58,817 nt of DNA from Actinomyces bowdenii (lineage in GTDB: Bacteria; Actinomycetota; Actinomycetes; Actinomycetales; Actinomycetaceae). Location: the NCBI RefSeq assembly GCF_017592395.1, contig NZ_JAGFOU010000021.1, forward strand, positions 1 to 58,817, given 5' to 3'. The notes below the pieces were generated by a model, which was not told the origin of the DNA, ran no database searches, and saw nothing but the letters and a program-made list of their open reading frames with translations. Position numbers and translations under genes: made by a program. Below are positions 51,723-58,817 of the stretch, one piece after another. Numbering within the stretch: the stretch's first letter is position 1; every line of letters begins with the position of its first letter.

Positions 51723-52613
51723 TCAATCACGAAGGAGAACAAGTTTATTCTCATCATTCATACAGGATCCGTCTGGATCGAGGCGGAGCGGGGCCGTCCC
51801 GGTCCGCGGGACCTCCACAGGGGCGGGGAACCGCAGCACGTCGTCGGGCGCTGCTGCCCCGCCCCTGGGAACGAGTGCCAGGGAGAGGGCACCGATCAGC
51901 AGCCCGTGGGCGATGACGGCGGACGAGCCCACCGCCAGCCCCGCCTGCGCCGCCGCCCCGCTGCGCAGGTGGAGCGCATTGCCGTCCCCGCTGCTGTGAG
52001 CCCATGCCCGGAGGTCCTGCCGGCTCAGGGTCAGCTGGAGCGCGGTCCTGCGGGCGCCCTCCCGCCGGGGGCCACCCGGAGCAGCGGTGGCCGCCACCGC
52101 CGCGTGCTCGACCGCGTCGAGCCTTCGGGCCAGCTCGTGGCGCACCAGCCAGGTGCCGCCGAGGACATGGACCGTGGAGCGGGTGCGGATGAGCTCCCAT
52201 CCCGATCTCCTGACCACCGAGACCTCAGGAGCGCCCGCCCGGTGGGGCGCGCCGGCCCCTTCGCTGCCCCGCGCGGCCCCGCCCGCTCCTGGAGGGCTGT
52301 GCTCCTCCCGCGCCGCTGCCAGGAGCCGTTGGGCGCACCTGCGGTGGAGGAGCCCGTCCCAGGGCGTGATAGCGCCATGCAGCTCCTCCAGGGCGATCAC
52401 TGCCGGCAGGATGCCCTGGGCGCCGCGGCGGGCGGCCGCAGCCAGGCCCTGCGGCTGCTGCACCGCATCGTGGATCGCCCCCACGGGCCAGGGCGCGCCG
52501 CCGTCGGCCGGGCTCGGGCCGGCGCACGCCGCCTCCCGCGCCCGATGCAGGATGGGCAGGAGGGCTGCGGCCAGCGCCTGGGCGCGCGCATCGTCGGGGT
52601 GGTCGGGGCTCAC
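51723..52613 (-). CDS. MaoC-like hydratase, apparently fused HadA/HadB type
   Basis: 296 residues from GTG 52613. The C-terminal half is a MaoC/hot-dog hydratase: LSRQDLRAWAHSSGDGNALHLRSGAAAQAGL has the catalytic D and H, followed by VIAHGLLIGALSLAL. The N-terminal half looks like the degenerate MaoC_dehydrat_N fold (WPVGAIHDA, ITPWDGLLHRR). In many actinobacteria rpmG is followed by separate hadA and hadB genes for (R)-3-hydroxyacyl dehydration; here one gene occupies that place. Insertions of Gly/Ala/Pro interrupt the N-terminal half. The start is 7 nt from a TAGCAT –10 box; a paired repeat D lies just upstream. Confidence 0.75.
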   Translation of the reverse strand: MSPDHPDDARAQALAAALLPILHRAREAACAGPSPADGGAPWPVGAIHDAVQQPQGLAAAARRGAQGILPAVIALEELHGAITPWDGLLHRRCAQRLLAAAREEHSPPGAGGAARGSEGAGAPHRAGAPEVSVVRRSGWELIRTRSTVHVLGGTWLVRHELARRLDAVEHAAVAATAAPGGPRREGARRTALQLTLSRQDLRAWAHSSGDGNALHLRSGAAAQAGLAVGSSAVIAHGLLIGALSLALVPRGGAAAPDDVLRFPAPVEVPRTGTAPLRLDPDGSCMNDENKLVLLRD

Positions 52614-52620
52614 CTGCTCG

Positions 52621-52626
52621 ATGCTA
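52621..52626 (-). promoter_or_regulatory. Leaderless –10 box (TAGCAT) of the MaoC-like gene
   Basis: TAGCAT, 7 nt, then GTG 52613; 22 bp from repeat D. Confidence 0.55.
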
Positions 52627-52647
52627 GAGGCCCGCCCGAGGCCCCGC

Positions 52648-52822
52648 TGCACATCTTCAGCGCCGCCTGCGCCTGCCAACCCCGACCTTTCCGCATGATC
52701 CGGTCACCACCCCGCCCCAAGATGTGCAACACCCACCCCGCTGCACATCTTCAGCGCCGCCTGCGCCTGCCAACCCCGACCTTTCCGCATGATCCGGTCA
52801 CCACCCCATCCCAAGATGTGCA
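52648..52822. repeat. Paired palindromic element, locus D (81-bp units)
   Basis: Units 52648-52728 and 52742-52822, spacer again 13 bp. They differ from each other at only two bases, both with TTTCCGCATGATCCGG cores in the same orientation. Compared with the 92-bp units of other loci the interior is 11 bp shorter in both, so this pair arose by duplication of one shortened unit. Confidence 0.9.
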
Positions 52823-52843
52823 ACGGGGGGCGAGGGCGTGAAG

Positions 52844-52874
52844 GAGCCCCGCCGACGCATGGTCGACGGGGCTC
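52844..52874 (-). terminator. Terminator hairpin of rpmG
   Basis: 13-bp arms (52844-52856 / 52862-52874), one mismatch, 5-nt loop GCATG (as read on +), followed on the – strand by a short T-containing tail. Confidence 0.65.
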
Positions 52875-52917
52875 GCAGGGCCGCTCTGAGCGGCGGCCGA
52901 TCAACTGGGAGAGAGGA

Positions 52918-53088
52918 TCAGCGGGTCTCGCGGTGCTCGGTGTGCTTGCCGCAGCGGGAGCAGAACTTCGAGACGGCCAGGCGGTCGGGGGTGTTGCGGC
53001 GGTTCTTCTTGGTGATGTAGTTGCGCTCCTTGCACTCCGAGCAGGCCAGAGTGATCTTGGGGCGAACGTCGGCGGACTTGCTGGCCAC
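52918..53088 (-). CDS. rpmG: 50S ribosomal protein L33
   Basis: 56 residues from GTG 53088 (GAGGAG 6-11 nt upstream), normal L33 length. [23 protein letters not shown] and [17 protein letters not shown] contain the paired CxxC motifs, so this is the zinc-binding (C+) form. Extension to 53118 is not supported. It follows the tRNA genes, the usual actinobacterial order, and precedes the MaoC-like hydratase after a terminator and repeat D. Confidence 0.97.
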   Translation of the reverse strand: MASKSADVRPKITLACSECKERNYITKKNRRNTPDRLAVSKFCSRCGKHTEHRETR

Positions 53089-53148
53089 GTTTGACTCCTC
53101 GTGTCGATCCTCGAGCATGCGTCAGAAGCGCTGTACTCGAACCTTGCG

Positions 53149-53222
53149 TAGCGGGGGAGGGACTCGAACCCTCGACCTCACGATTATGAGTCGTGCGCTC
53201 TAACCAGCTGAGCTACCTCGCC
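53149..53222 (-). tRNA. tRNA-Met (CAT)
   Basis: 74 nt. Anticodon arm CACGA CTCATAA TCGTG gives loop CTCATAA, anticodon CAT; D-loop AGCTGGTTAGAG; T-arm GAGGGTTCGAGTCCCTC. The acceptor is GGCGAGG / CCCCGCT: it pairs with one A·C mismatch (position 5:68) and a terminal G·U. Discriminator A, no encoded CCA. An elongator-like tRNA (D-loop lacks initiator features). Confidence 0.93.
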
Positions 53223-53260
53223 ATAGGAACACAATGGGGGCCATCGGCCCCCGCTGTGAG

Positions 53261-53333
53261 AGCCCCGAAAGGGAATCGAACCCTTGACCTTCTCCTTACC
53301 ATGGAGACGCTCTGCCTACTGAGCTATCGGGGC
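53261..53333 (-). tRNA. tRNA-Thr (GGT)
   Basis: 73 nt. Acceptor GCCCCGA pairs with TCGGGGC, anticodon loop ATGGTAA gives GGT, T-arm AAGGGTTCGATTCCCTT. Discriminator T, no encoded CCA. Confidence 0.95.
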
Positions 53334-53447
53334 AACGAGCGGAATCCTAGGCAGATCCGGATCGCCTTGGCAATCCAGTCTCCCGTGGTCTCCCTCTCAT
53401 CGCGGGCCTCCGCCCGGGGGCGGATCTGATCACCGGGATGATCATGG

Positions 53448-53529
53448 TGGCGGGTGAGGGATTCGAACCCCCGTAGCATTCCGCGGCTGATTTACAGTCA
53501 GCTCCCATTGGCCGCTCGGGCAACCCGCC
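53448..53529 (-). tRNA. tRNA-Tyr (GTA)
   Basis: 82 nt, class II with a long variable arm (GCGGAATGCTACGGG region). Acceptor GGCGGGT pairs with ACCCGCC; anticodon loop CTGTAAA gives GTA; discriminator A. First of the three tRNA genes in – direction. Confidence 0.95.
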
Positions 53530-53740
53530 TTCGCTCCACGCGGCGCCCGACAGGGCCGCCGCTCGGTGCCGTGGAAGAATAGCAAGTCCTCAGCCGGGGC
53601 GCCAATCCCCTCCGTAGGACCCTGCTCACAGGGGGTTCCGTGGGAGGATCGGGCCATCCGGCGGCGGGGCCCGCACGCGCCCGGCATGCGCGCCCCGCGG
53701 GGCCGGCGCTCCTGACCAGAACAGACCAGAGAGGCACACC

Positions 53741-54238
53741 ATGGCATCCGACTCCTCCTTCGACGTCGTCTCCCGCCTGGACCGCCAGGAGGTGGACAAC
53801 GCCGTCAACCAGTGCGCCAAGGAGATCTCCCAGCGCTACGACTTCCGGGGCGTGGATGCCGCGGTCTCCCTGTCCGGGGACACGATCACCATGGAGGCCA
53901 ACAGCCCCGAGCGGGTCCTGGCGATCCTGGATGTCCTGGAGTCCAAGCTCTTCCGCCGCGGCGTCTCGCTCAAGGCCCTGGACCTGGGTGACAAGGAGCC
54001 CCGGCCCAGCGGGAAGATCTACCGCCTGGCCTGCCCCCTCAAGGAGGGCCTGACCCAGGAGGTGGCCAAGAGGATCACCAAGGCGATCCGCGATGAGGGC
54101 CCCAAGGGGGTCAAGGCCACGATCCAGGGCGATGAGGTGCGCGTGTCCTCCAAGTCGCGCGACGACCTCCAGGCGGTCATCGCCCTGCTCAAGGGCCTCG
54201 ACGTCGACGCGGCCCTGCAATTCGTCAACTACCGCTGA
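53741..54238 (+). CDS. YajQ-family nucleotide (c-di-GMP)-binding protein
   Basis: 165 residues, normal length. [37 protein letters not shown] and [23 protein letters not shown] are the UPF0234/YajQ signature segments; [18 protein letters not shown], the [24 protein letters not shown] stretch and the final FVNYR also match. Two ferredoxin-like domains are expected. Some members bind cyclic di-GMP or nucleotides and act with transcription factors. GAGAGG lies 7-12 nt upstream. The gene converges on the broken response regulator gene 40 bp away. Confidence 0.94.
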   Translation: MASDSSFDVVSRLDRQEVDNAVNQCAKEISQRYDFRGVDAAVSLSGDTITMEANSPERVLAILDVLESKLFRRGVSLKALDLGDKEPRPSGKIYRLACPLKEGLTQEVAKRITKAIRDEGPKGVKATIQGDEVRVSSKSRDDLQAVIALLKGLDVDAALQFVNYR

Positions 54239-54278
54239 GGGCCGCGCGGGCGCCTGGCCCTACCCTGGCCCTACAGCC

Positions 54279-54923
54279 CTACGAGGACAGGAGCGTCAGG
54301 ACCGCCTTGACCCGGCGGTGGACGGCGGCGTCGGGCAGCAGGCCCAGCTTGGCGAAGATCCGCTGGGTGTGCTTCTCCACGGCCCCCTCGGTGACCACCA
54401 GCCGCGCGGCGATCGCGGCGTTGGTGTGCCCCTCGGCCATGAGGCCGAGCACCTCCCTCTCGCGCGGGGTGAGGCGCTCCACGGGGTCGTCGCGCCGCCC
54501 GCGCTGCATCACCTGGGCCACGACGTCGGGGTCGAGCACGAGCTCGCCGCGCGCCACGCGCTCGACGGCCTCCAGGAAGGAGTCGATGTCGCTGACCCGG
54601 TCCTTGAGCAGGTAGCCCAGCGCTCCCCCGCCATCGGCCATGAGCTCGGGCAGGTAGCCGGCCACCACGTACTGGCTGAGCAGGAGGATGGGCGCCTGGG
54701 GTCACTGGGCGCGGATGGCGGCGGCGGCCCTGAGGCCCTCGTCGGTGTGCGAGGGCGGCATGCGGATATCGGCGATGACGATCTCGGGTCGCAGCTCCAG
54801 GGCGCGGTCCACCAGGGCCTGGCCGTCACCGACATCGGCGACCACCTCGTGGCCGCCCTCGGCCAGGATGAGCGCGAGCCCCTGGCGCAGCAGGACGGAG
54901 TCGTCGGCGATCAGGACGCGCAC
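54279..54923 (-). pseudogene. NarL/LuxR-type response regulator interrupted by an in-frame TGA
   Basis: In a continuous frame of 215 codons: residues 1-73 are a receiver domain start (RVLIADDSVLLRQGLALIL; phospho-Asp in VIADIRMPP), then TGA at 54702-54704, then without any frameshift the rest of the receiver (APILLLSQYVVAGYL, K in YLLKDRV) and a LuxR helix-turn-helix (ERLTPREREVLGLMAEGHTNAAIA, TVEKHTQRIFAKLGL-type). CGA-to-TGA would explain the change (R to stop). The first gene product would lack the receiver's C-terminal half and DNA-binding domain. It overlaps the start of the kinase gene by 13 bp in the order kinase–regulator. Alternative: reading or assembly error, or read-through. Confidence 0.8.
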
Positions 54924-56170
54924 GGGATCACCGCCTCCACACGGGTGGGGCCGCCCTGCGGGGAGGTGAGCGTCAGGCGCCCATCCACGCCGGCCAGGCG
55001 CTCGGCCAGTCCGGACAGGCCGTGGCCCTTGGCCGGCGAGGCCCCGCCCATGCCGTTGTCCTCCACCCAGGCGTGAAGGAGGCCGTCGCGCACGGCGGCG
55101 CCCACGTGGGCACGGGTGGCCCCGGAGTGCTTGTTGACGTTGGCCAGGGCCTCGCTGACGACGAAGTAGGCGGCCTGGGCGGCGTGGTCGGGCAGGTCGG
55201 GCAGGTCGGCGCTGACGGTGACGGGCACGGCCGAGAGCGTCGCGGCCTCCGAGATCGCGGCACCCAGGCCACGGTCCACCAGGATCGGCGGGGCGATGCC
55301 GCGCGAGAGGTGGCGCAGCTCGTCGAGGGTGGCCTGGGCCTGGCCCATGGCCTCCTGGAGGATCTGGGTGGTGGCCTGCGGGTCCTTGCCCGCCTGGCGC
55401 TTGGCGCGCGCCAGGTCCATCGTCAGGCGCACGAGGCGCTGCTGGGGGCCGTCGTGGATGTCGCGCTCCAGGCGGCGGCGGGTGTCGGACTCGGCGCGCT
55501 GGACGGCGGCCCGGGAGGTCTCCAGGCGTCCCACCTCACCGCGCCAGGAGAGCATGAGACGGGTCAGTCCGCTGTGCACGGCTGCCAGGCCCCGCAGGAC
55601 GGCGGGTGCGGCGGCCAGGAAGAGGACTGCGATGATGAGGTCGACGACGATGTTCCACAGGAGGGGGTACGGCAGTCCCAGCAGCTCGGCCCAGCCCTGA
55701 TTGCTCTCGGGGACGATCAGTTCCGGGACGACCTCGACGATCGGCGCCAGCAGGCCGCCCACGGCAACGGAGAGCCATATCACCGTCAGGGACCACAGGG
55801 CCAGGGAGACCGGGAAGGAGACCACGATCCACAGCAGGTCCATCCACCGCTGGGGGTCCTTGAGGGGGTGCAGGAGGCCCCGGATGGTGCTGGCGCCCTG
55901 CGGCACGGGGAGGTAGTGGGCGGGAACGGGGGCGGAGCCGTCGACGGCGCTGGCCGCCCGGCGGGCCATGTCCGCGAAGCCGCCGGTGATCAGGAGGGTC
56001 ATCACCAGGATGGGCAGGCCCACCCAGATGACGATCGTGCCGATGCCGGTGGCCGCCAGGGGAATCACCAGACAGAAGGCCATCAGGTGGACGGGCCAGG
56101 CCAGTAGGAGGTAGGCGGCGTCCCTGCGGGCCTGCGGCAGGCGGCGGGACCAGGAGCGGAGGAGGTTCAT
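54911..56170 (-). CDS. Sensor histidine kinase, HisKA_3 type with membrane 'putative sensor' domain
   Basis: 419 residues. The N-terminal about 200 residues contain four or five helices in the arrangement of the actinobacterial putative-sensor domain (PF13796 type), then the H-box RRRLERDIHDGPQQRLVRLTMDLARAK and an ATPase domain: AYFVVSEALANVNKHSGA (N-box) and DNGMGGASPAKGHGLSGLAERLA (G1/G2). It should phosphorylate the adjacent LuxR-type regulator, which in this sequence is interrupted, so the pathway may be inactive or the kinase may have other partners. GAGAAT –10 lies 6 nt before the ATG (leaderless). Confidence 0.92.
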   Translation of the reverse strand: MNLLRSWSRRLPQARRDAAYLLLAWPVHLMAFCLVIPLAATGIGTIVIWVGLPILVMTLLITGGFADMARRAASAVDGSAPVPAHYLPVPQGASTIRGLLHPLKDPQRWMDLLWIVVSFPVSLALWSLTVIWLSVAVGGLLAPIVEVVPELIVPESNQGWAELLGLPYPLLWNIVVDLIIAVLFLAAAPAVLRGLAAVHSGLTRLMLSWRGEVGRLETSRAAVQRAESDTRRRLERDIHDGPQQRLVRLTMDLARAKRQAGKDPQATTQILQEAMGQAQATLDELRHLSRGIAPPILVDRGLGAAISEAATLSAVPVTVSADLPDLPDHAAQAAYFVVSEALANVNKHSGATRAHVGAAVRDGLLHAWVEDNGMGGASPAKGHGLSGLAERLAGVDGRLTLTSPQGGPTRVEAVIPCAS

Positions 56171-56523
56171 GGCTCAATTCTCATCGCACGCTCCCCCGCA
56201 GGCAGCCCAGCGACCTGGCCGGATGGGTGTCGGGCTGGCCCGACGCCCATAGGTGGGCCACCCGTGCGGCAAGGTGGCCGGGAGGACGGCGACCAGGGCG
56301 AGGCCGTAGCCATCACGGCTCTGGGAGTCGGGACCAGCACTGGCCGGTGGAGACTGATCGGGAAAAAGACGGCAATATCCGCTCGATGAGGTCTGGACCG
56401 TAGTACTCTGCTGAGGTCACAGGCATGTCTCACCTGCCCCGGGCCCAGGGCCTGCCGGGGTGGTGGGGCTCGATCGGTTCGCGAGCCGCTACGAGCTCGT
56501 GATTGTGGGAAGGGTAGGCAAGC
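56171..56523. other. Intergenic region before the type VII-like locus
   Basis: 353 bp. Left end contains the kinase's –10 (GAGAAT). Right end has AAGGGTAGGCAAGC before the ATG of the small type VII-like protein. In between, only a moderately AT-rich patch around 56385-56415 (CGTAGTACTCTG) hints at a promoter for the downstream genes; no other genes are supported. Confidence 0.4.
56177..56182 (-). promoter_or_regulatory. Leaderless –10 box (GAGAAT) of the kinase gene
   Basis: GAGAAT, 6 nt, then ATG 56170; same hexamer and distance as at the GT2 gene start 31965. Confidence 0.5.
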
Positions 56524-56817
56524 ATGGTGGGCAGCCAGCTCGAGTTCTCCGCGGAGCCGGCGTCCAAGGTCAGTACCTCTGCCTCGGACTGCGCTGATGA
56601 GATCACCCGGACCACAGGGGACCAGGAGGTCACCAGTTCGGCGACCCTGGCGGGCACCAGCCTGACGGACAAGGCCTCGACCGCCGGCACCGCGGTTTCG
56701 AGCGCCCGTACGACCTTCTCCTCGCGCCTGACCAAGCACTCCAACGGCATGTACAACGCCGCCAAGGACGTCGCAGCAGCCGATGAGGGCTCGGCCAACG
56801 GCACGAGGAGCCTCTAA
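56524..56817 (+). CDS. Small secreted-type helical protein (type VII-associated, WXG100-like length)
   Basis: 97 residues, polar, Ala/Ser/Thr-rich and predicted all-helical, with no signal peptide and no strong hydrophobic helix. Length and position directly before a DUF1023 hydrolase match ESX/type VII substrates, but the W-x-G turn is missing, so membership is by context. AAGGG lies 9-13 nt upstream. A central SLTDKASTAGTAVSSARTTFSSR region could form the second helix of a hairpin. It is followed by the larger partner after 96 bp. Confidence 0.55.
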   Translation: MVGSQLEFSAEPASKVSTSASDCADEITRTTGDQEVTSSATLAGTSLTDKASTAGTAVSSARTTFSSRLTKHSNGMYNAAKDVAAADEGSANGTRSL

Positions 56818-56913
56818 GCCCACACAGCCTACCCGGCCGGGACGCCGCTGCCCGTCGCTGGGAGACAGCCTGCCCCCGATAAGAAGACACGATGAGATGG
56901 GGAGGTCTCGCTG

Positions 56914-58638
56914 ATGCCGTCGTTCAAGGATGTTCTTACGTGGGATGGGACGGCTTTGCGTGATGCGGGTGAGGAGCTGGTGGTGGCCTCCAAGAGCTAT
57001 GAGTTTGTCTATGGGGAGCTCGACGGGCTGAAGGTGGAGGGCCTGGAGGGTGAGATCGCTGAGGCCGAGGCCAAGGCGCGGCGGATCCTGGCCGATGACG
57101 CCATGGACCTGTGGACGGCCCTGGATCGCGGCGGCAAGGATCTGCAGGACGCCGGCAACAGCGCTGATGCGCTGGCCGCCGAGGCGCTGGATATCCAGGC
57201 AACCGCCACCAACGACCACTTCACCATCAGCGACAGCGGCGAGGTCACCGACGTCTCACCCGCGCTGGAATCGGACAGCTCCCTCAATGATGCCTATACC
57301 TGGCCCTCCTCGCGGGAGGCGACCAAGCTCGCCCTCAAGGCGCGCATTGGCGTGGTCTTGGAGCAGGCGGGGGATGTGGAGGTCTTCTTGGAGGGGGTCT
57401 ACAACAACATCGCCCAGGTCAGCACGATCGCCCAGGGGCCCAGTGCCTCAGTGGTCAACCACGGCGATCGCCAGCCCCCCGCGTCCTGGTCGGCCCAGGA
57501 CGTCAACGACTGGTGGACGGCCATGACCCCCCAGCAGCGCCAGCACATCATCGACACCCACCCGGCCTGGATCGGCAACCTCGACGGCATCCCCGCCCAG
57601 GACCGCCACGCCGCCAACATGGTCTGGCTGTCGGTCATGAAAGCCCGAATCGATAAACAGGTCGAGGACCACGAACCCAAGACGATCGTTGTGCACGGCT
57701 CCCTAGGGAGCCGACATGTGGTAAAAACTGTCCAATACCAGAACCTCCTGGATCGCCAGGCTGAGATACATGCGTTCTACGACCAGTTCAATAGTCCAGA
57801 GAGCGACAAGGAGACCTACCGCCATACGCTCCTGGTGCTGGATGACAGTGGTGATCATTTCCGGGCCGCGGTGGGCTCGGGGAATATCGATACCTCGGAC
57901 CATGTCATGGTCTTCACCCCGGGGATGACCTCCACAGTGGATGCCACACTGATCGGACAGGGCAGCACCACCTGGGGCAGTGGGGTCCGCGACACGGACA
58001 ACACCCTTGATGAGGCTCGTCGGCAACTGGCTGCGCAGGGCCGGGATGACGAGTCCGTGGCCGGGGTGACCTGGCTGGGCTATGACGCCCCGAACTGGGA
58101 GGAGACCTTGAGTAACGACGACAGCTCGGTGCTGCGCCAGGACGAGGCCAGGGAGGGGGCTGCGAGCCTGTCCTCCTTCTACAACGGGCTTCAGGCCACC
58201 CACCACGGTGACCCCCACCTGGATTCCTCGGGCCACTCCTACGGGTCGGTCGTCAACGGCCTGGCCCTGCAACAGACTGACGTGGCCGATGAGCTGGAAG
58301 TGCACGGCTCACCCGGACCGGGAAGCGCCGACGCCTCGGACATGGGCCTACTGCCCGATCACATGGCGGAAGCCTCCGCCGCCAAGGACACGGTGGCGTT
58401 CTCCGGGGCGCACGGAAGACCACCACAGACGAGTCCTGACTTCGCTCATATGGAGACCGACGCCCACAGCAACCCACGCTACGACGGCCATAAAGAACAT
58501 GGAGGCCGAGAGCTGCCCGGGTCCGAGGGGCACTCCCAGTACTCCAGGCTCGGGGAGGACGGCACGCCGAGCACCTCGCTGTACAACCGGGCCAGCGTCC
58601 TCATCGGCGACGGGGTCACCATCCCCGAGGAGGGCTGA
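56914..58638 (+). CDS. DUF1023-type alpha/beta hydrolase of a type VII-like locus
   Basis: 574 residues. Residues 1-130 form an N-terminal helical part (LTWDGTALRDAGEELVVASK, EAKARRILADDAMDLW) like WXG-type leaders; then VNDWWTAMTPQQRQHIIDTHPAWIGNLDGIPAQDRHAANMVW, a strong signature preceding DUF1023 hydrolases. The hydrolase core has DTLDEARRQ, the nucleophile serine in GHSYGSVVNGLALQ and SPGPG motif HGSPGPGSADASDM. The substrate is unknown; such proteins are often anchored cargo or toxins of ESX loci. GGGGAGG 9 nt upstream of ATG. It is followed 3 bp later by a membrane protein gene cut by the window edge. Confidence 0.85.
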   Translation: MPSFKDVLTWDGTALRDAGEELVVASKSYEFVYGELDGLKVEGLEGEIAEAEAKARRILADDAMDLWTALDRGGKDLQDAGNSADALAAEALDIQATATNDHFTISDSGEVTDVSPALESDSSLNDAYTWPSSREATKLALKARIGVVLEQAGDVEVFLEGVYNNIAQVSTIAQGPSASVVNHGDRQPPASWSAQDVNDWWTAMTPQQRQHIIDTHPAWIGNLDGIPAQDRHAANMVWLSVMKARIDKQVEDHEPKTIVVHGSLGSRHVVKTVQYQNLLDRQAEIHAFYDQFNSPESDKETYRHTLLVLDDSGDHFRAAVGSGNIDTSDHVMVFTPGMTSTVDATLIGQGSTTWGSGVRDTDNTLDEARRQLAAQGRDDESVAGVTWLGYDAPNWEETLSNDDSSVLRQDEAREGAASLSSFYNGLQATHHGDPHLDSSGHSYGSVVNGLALQQTDVADELEVHGSPGPGSADASDMGLLPDHMAEASAAKDTVAFSGAHGRPPQTSPDFAHMETDAHSNPRYDGHKEHGGRELPGSEGHSQYSRLGEDGTPSTSLYNRASVLIGDGVTIPEEG

Positions 58639-58641
58639 CAC

Positions 58642-58817
58642 GTGAGAGATCAGGACTCATCGGCTGATAGCCCGGATAGCCCTGCCCCGCGGTGGATGCG
58701 GGCGCTCAAGCGCATCGCGATAACCGCGCTGATCCTGGTGACGATCCTGGCCTGCTTCATCGCGTACCTGGCCTGGGATATCTCACGGTATGACGAGGTC
58801 AACTCCCCTCCCATGTT
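58642..58817 (+). CDS. Partial gene for an N-terminally anchored membrane protein
   Basis: Starts at GTG 58642, 3 bp after the hydrolase stop (likely coupled), and runs off the window. The 58 visible residues are a polar, acidic N-terminus (DQDSSADSPDSP), a basic stretch RWMRALKRIA and a strong helix (ITALILVTILACFIAYLAW). An uncleaved anchor is likely; a lipoprotein is less likely as the Cys is within the helix. It may be an immunity or partner protein of the hydrolase. Confidence 0.65.
   Translation, partial: MRDQDSSADSPDSPAPRWMRALKRIAITALILVTILACFIAYLAWDISRYDEVNSPPM

Larger units (their letters stand above)
52614..52917. other. Region between the hydratase and rpmG
   Basis: 304 bp holding the hydratase promoter, paired repeat D (52648-52822) and the rpmG terminator (52844-52874); no gene. 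Confidence 0.6.

Overview
The window is GC-rich (about 70% G+C by eye), with strong G/C preference at third codon positions, frequent GTG starts and actinobacterial gene neighbourhoods (tRNA-Tyr/Thr/Met–rpmG–MaoC hydratase; cyclase–birA–Maf). A DUF1023-type hydrolase next to a small type VII-like protein and leaderless promoters also point to an actinobacterium. The enzymatic content suggests an Actinomyces-like member of the Actinomycetaceae. This is inference from gene content; no database search was made.

Layout. 1–1,900: a truncated unknown gene, an MFS exporter and a small membrane protein. 1,976–4,873: a large secreted two-domain peptidoglycan hydrolase with GW-type wall-binding repeats. 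5,285–39,886: a long cell-surface polysaccharide region. It holds rmlB, three DUF6541-type polytopic membrane proteins, a UDP-HexNAc dehydrogenase, five GT4/GT1-like and two GT2 glycosyltransferases, an asparagine-synthase-like protein, a WecB/WbpI epimerase, a WbpD–WbpE–WbpB–flippase operon, DUF2304, two LCP ligases and galE. 40,067–42,073: purE/purK. 42,424–45,486: a PIG-V-like mannosyltransferase, GtrA and DUF368 (undecaprenyl-phosphate translocase family). 45,565–50,395: a two-component system, a class III cyclase, birA and Maf. 50,458–53,529: a MarR regulator with an odd Cys-rich tail, a MaoC-like hydratase, rpmG and three tRNAs. 53,741–58,817: a YajQ protein, a histidine kinase beside a response regulator broken by a stop codon, and the start of a type VII-associated locus.

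How the genes may work together. All five steps of the UDP-ManNAc(3NAc)A (2,3-diacetamido-mannuronic acid) pathway have candidates here: dehydrogenase 11,532–12,836, oxidoreductase 28,943–30,061, aminotransferase 30,054–31,175, acetyltransferase 31,175–31,786 and 2-epimerase 21,129–22,223. An asparagine-synthase-like protein without the glutaminase cysteine could amidate the uronic acid. GT4 enzymes plus the flippase would build and export the unit. A GT2/DUF2304 pair could make polyprenyl-phosphate sugars for the GT-C-like membrane proteins. LCP proteins would attach the polymer to the wall, and DUF368 would recycle the lipid carrier.

Non-coding structure is the most novel part. A dispersed element occurs four times, always as a pair of units with 12-bp inverted ends and always with a 13-bp spacer. 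A second family of 72-bp palindromes brackets one endonuclease-like gene. At least sixteen genes or uORFs carry a TANNNT-like (or GAGAAT) –10 box exactly 6–7 nt before the start codon, so leaderless mRNAs appear common here.
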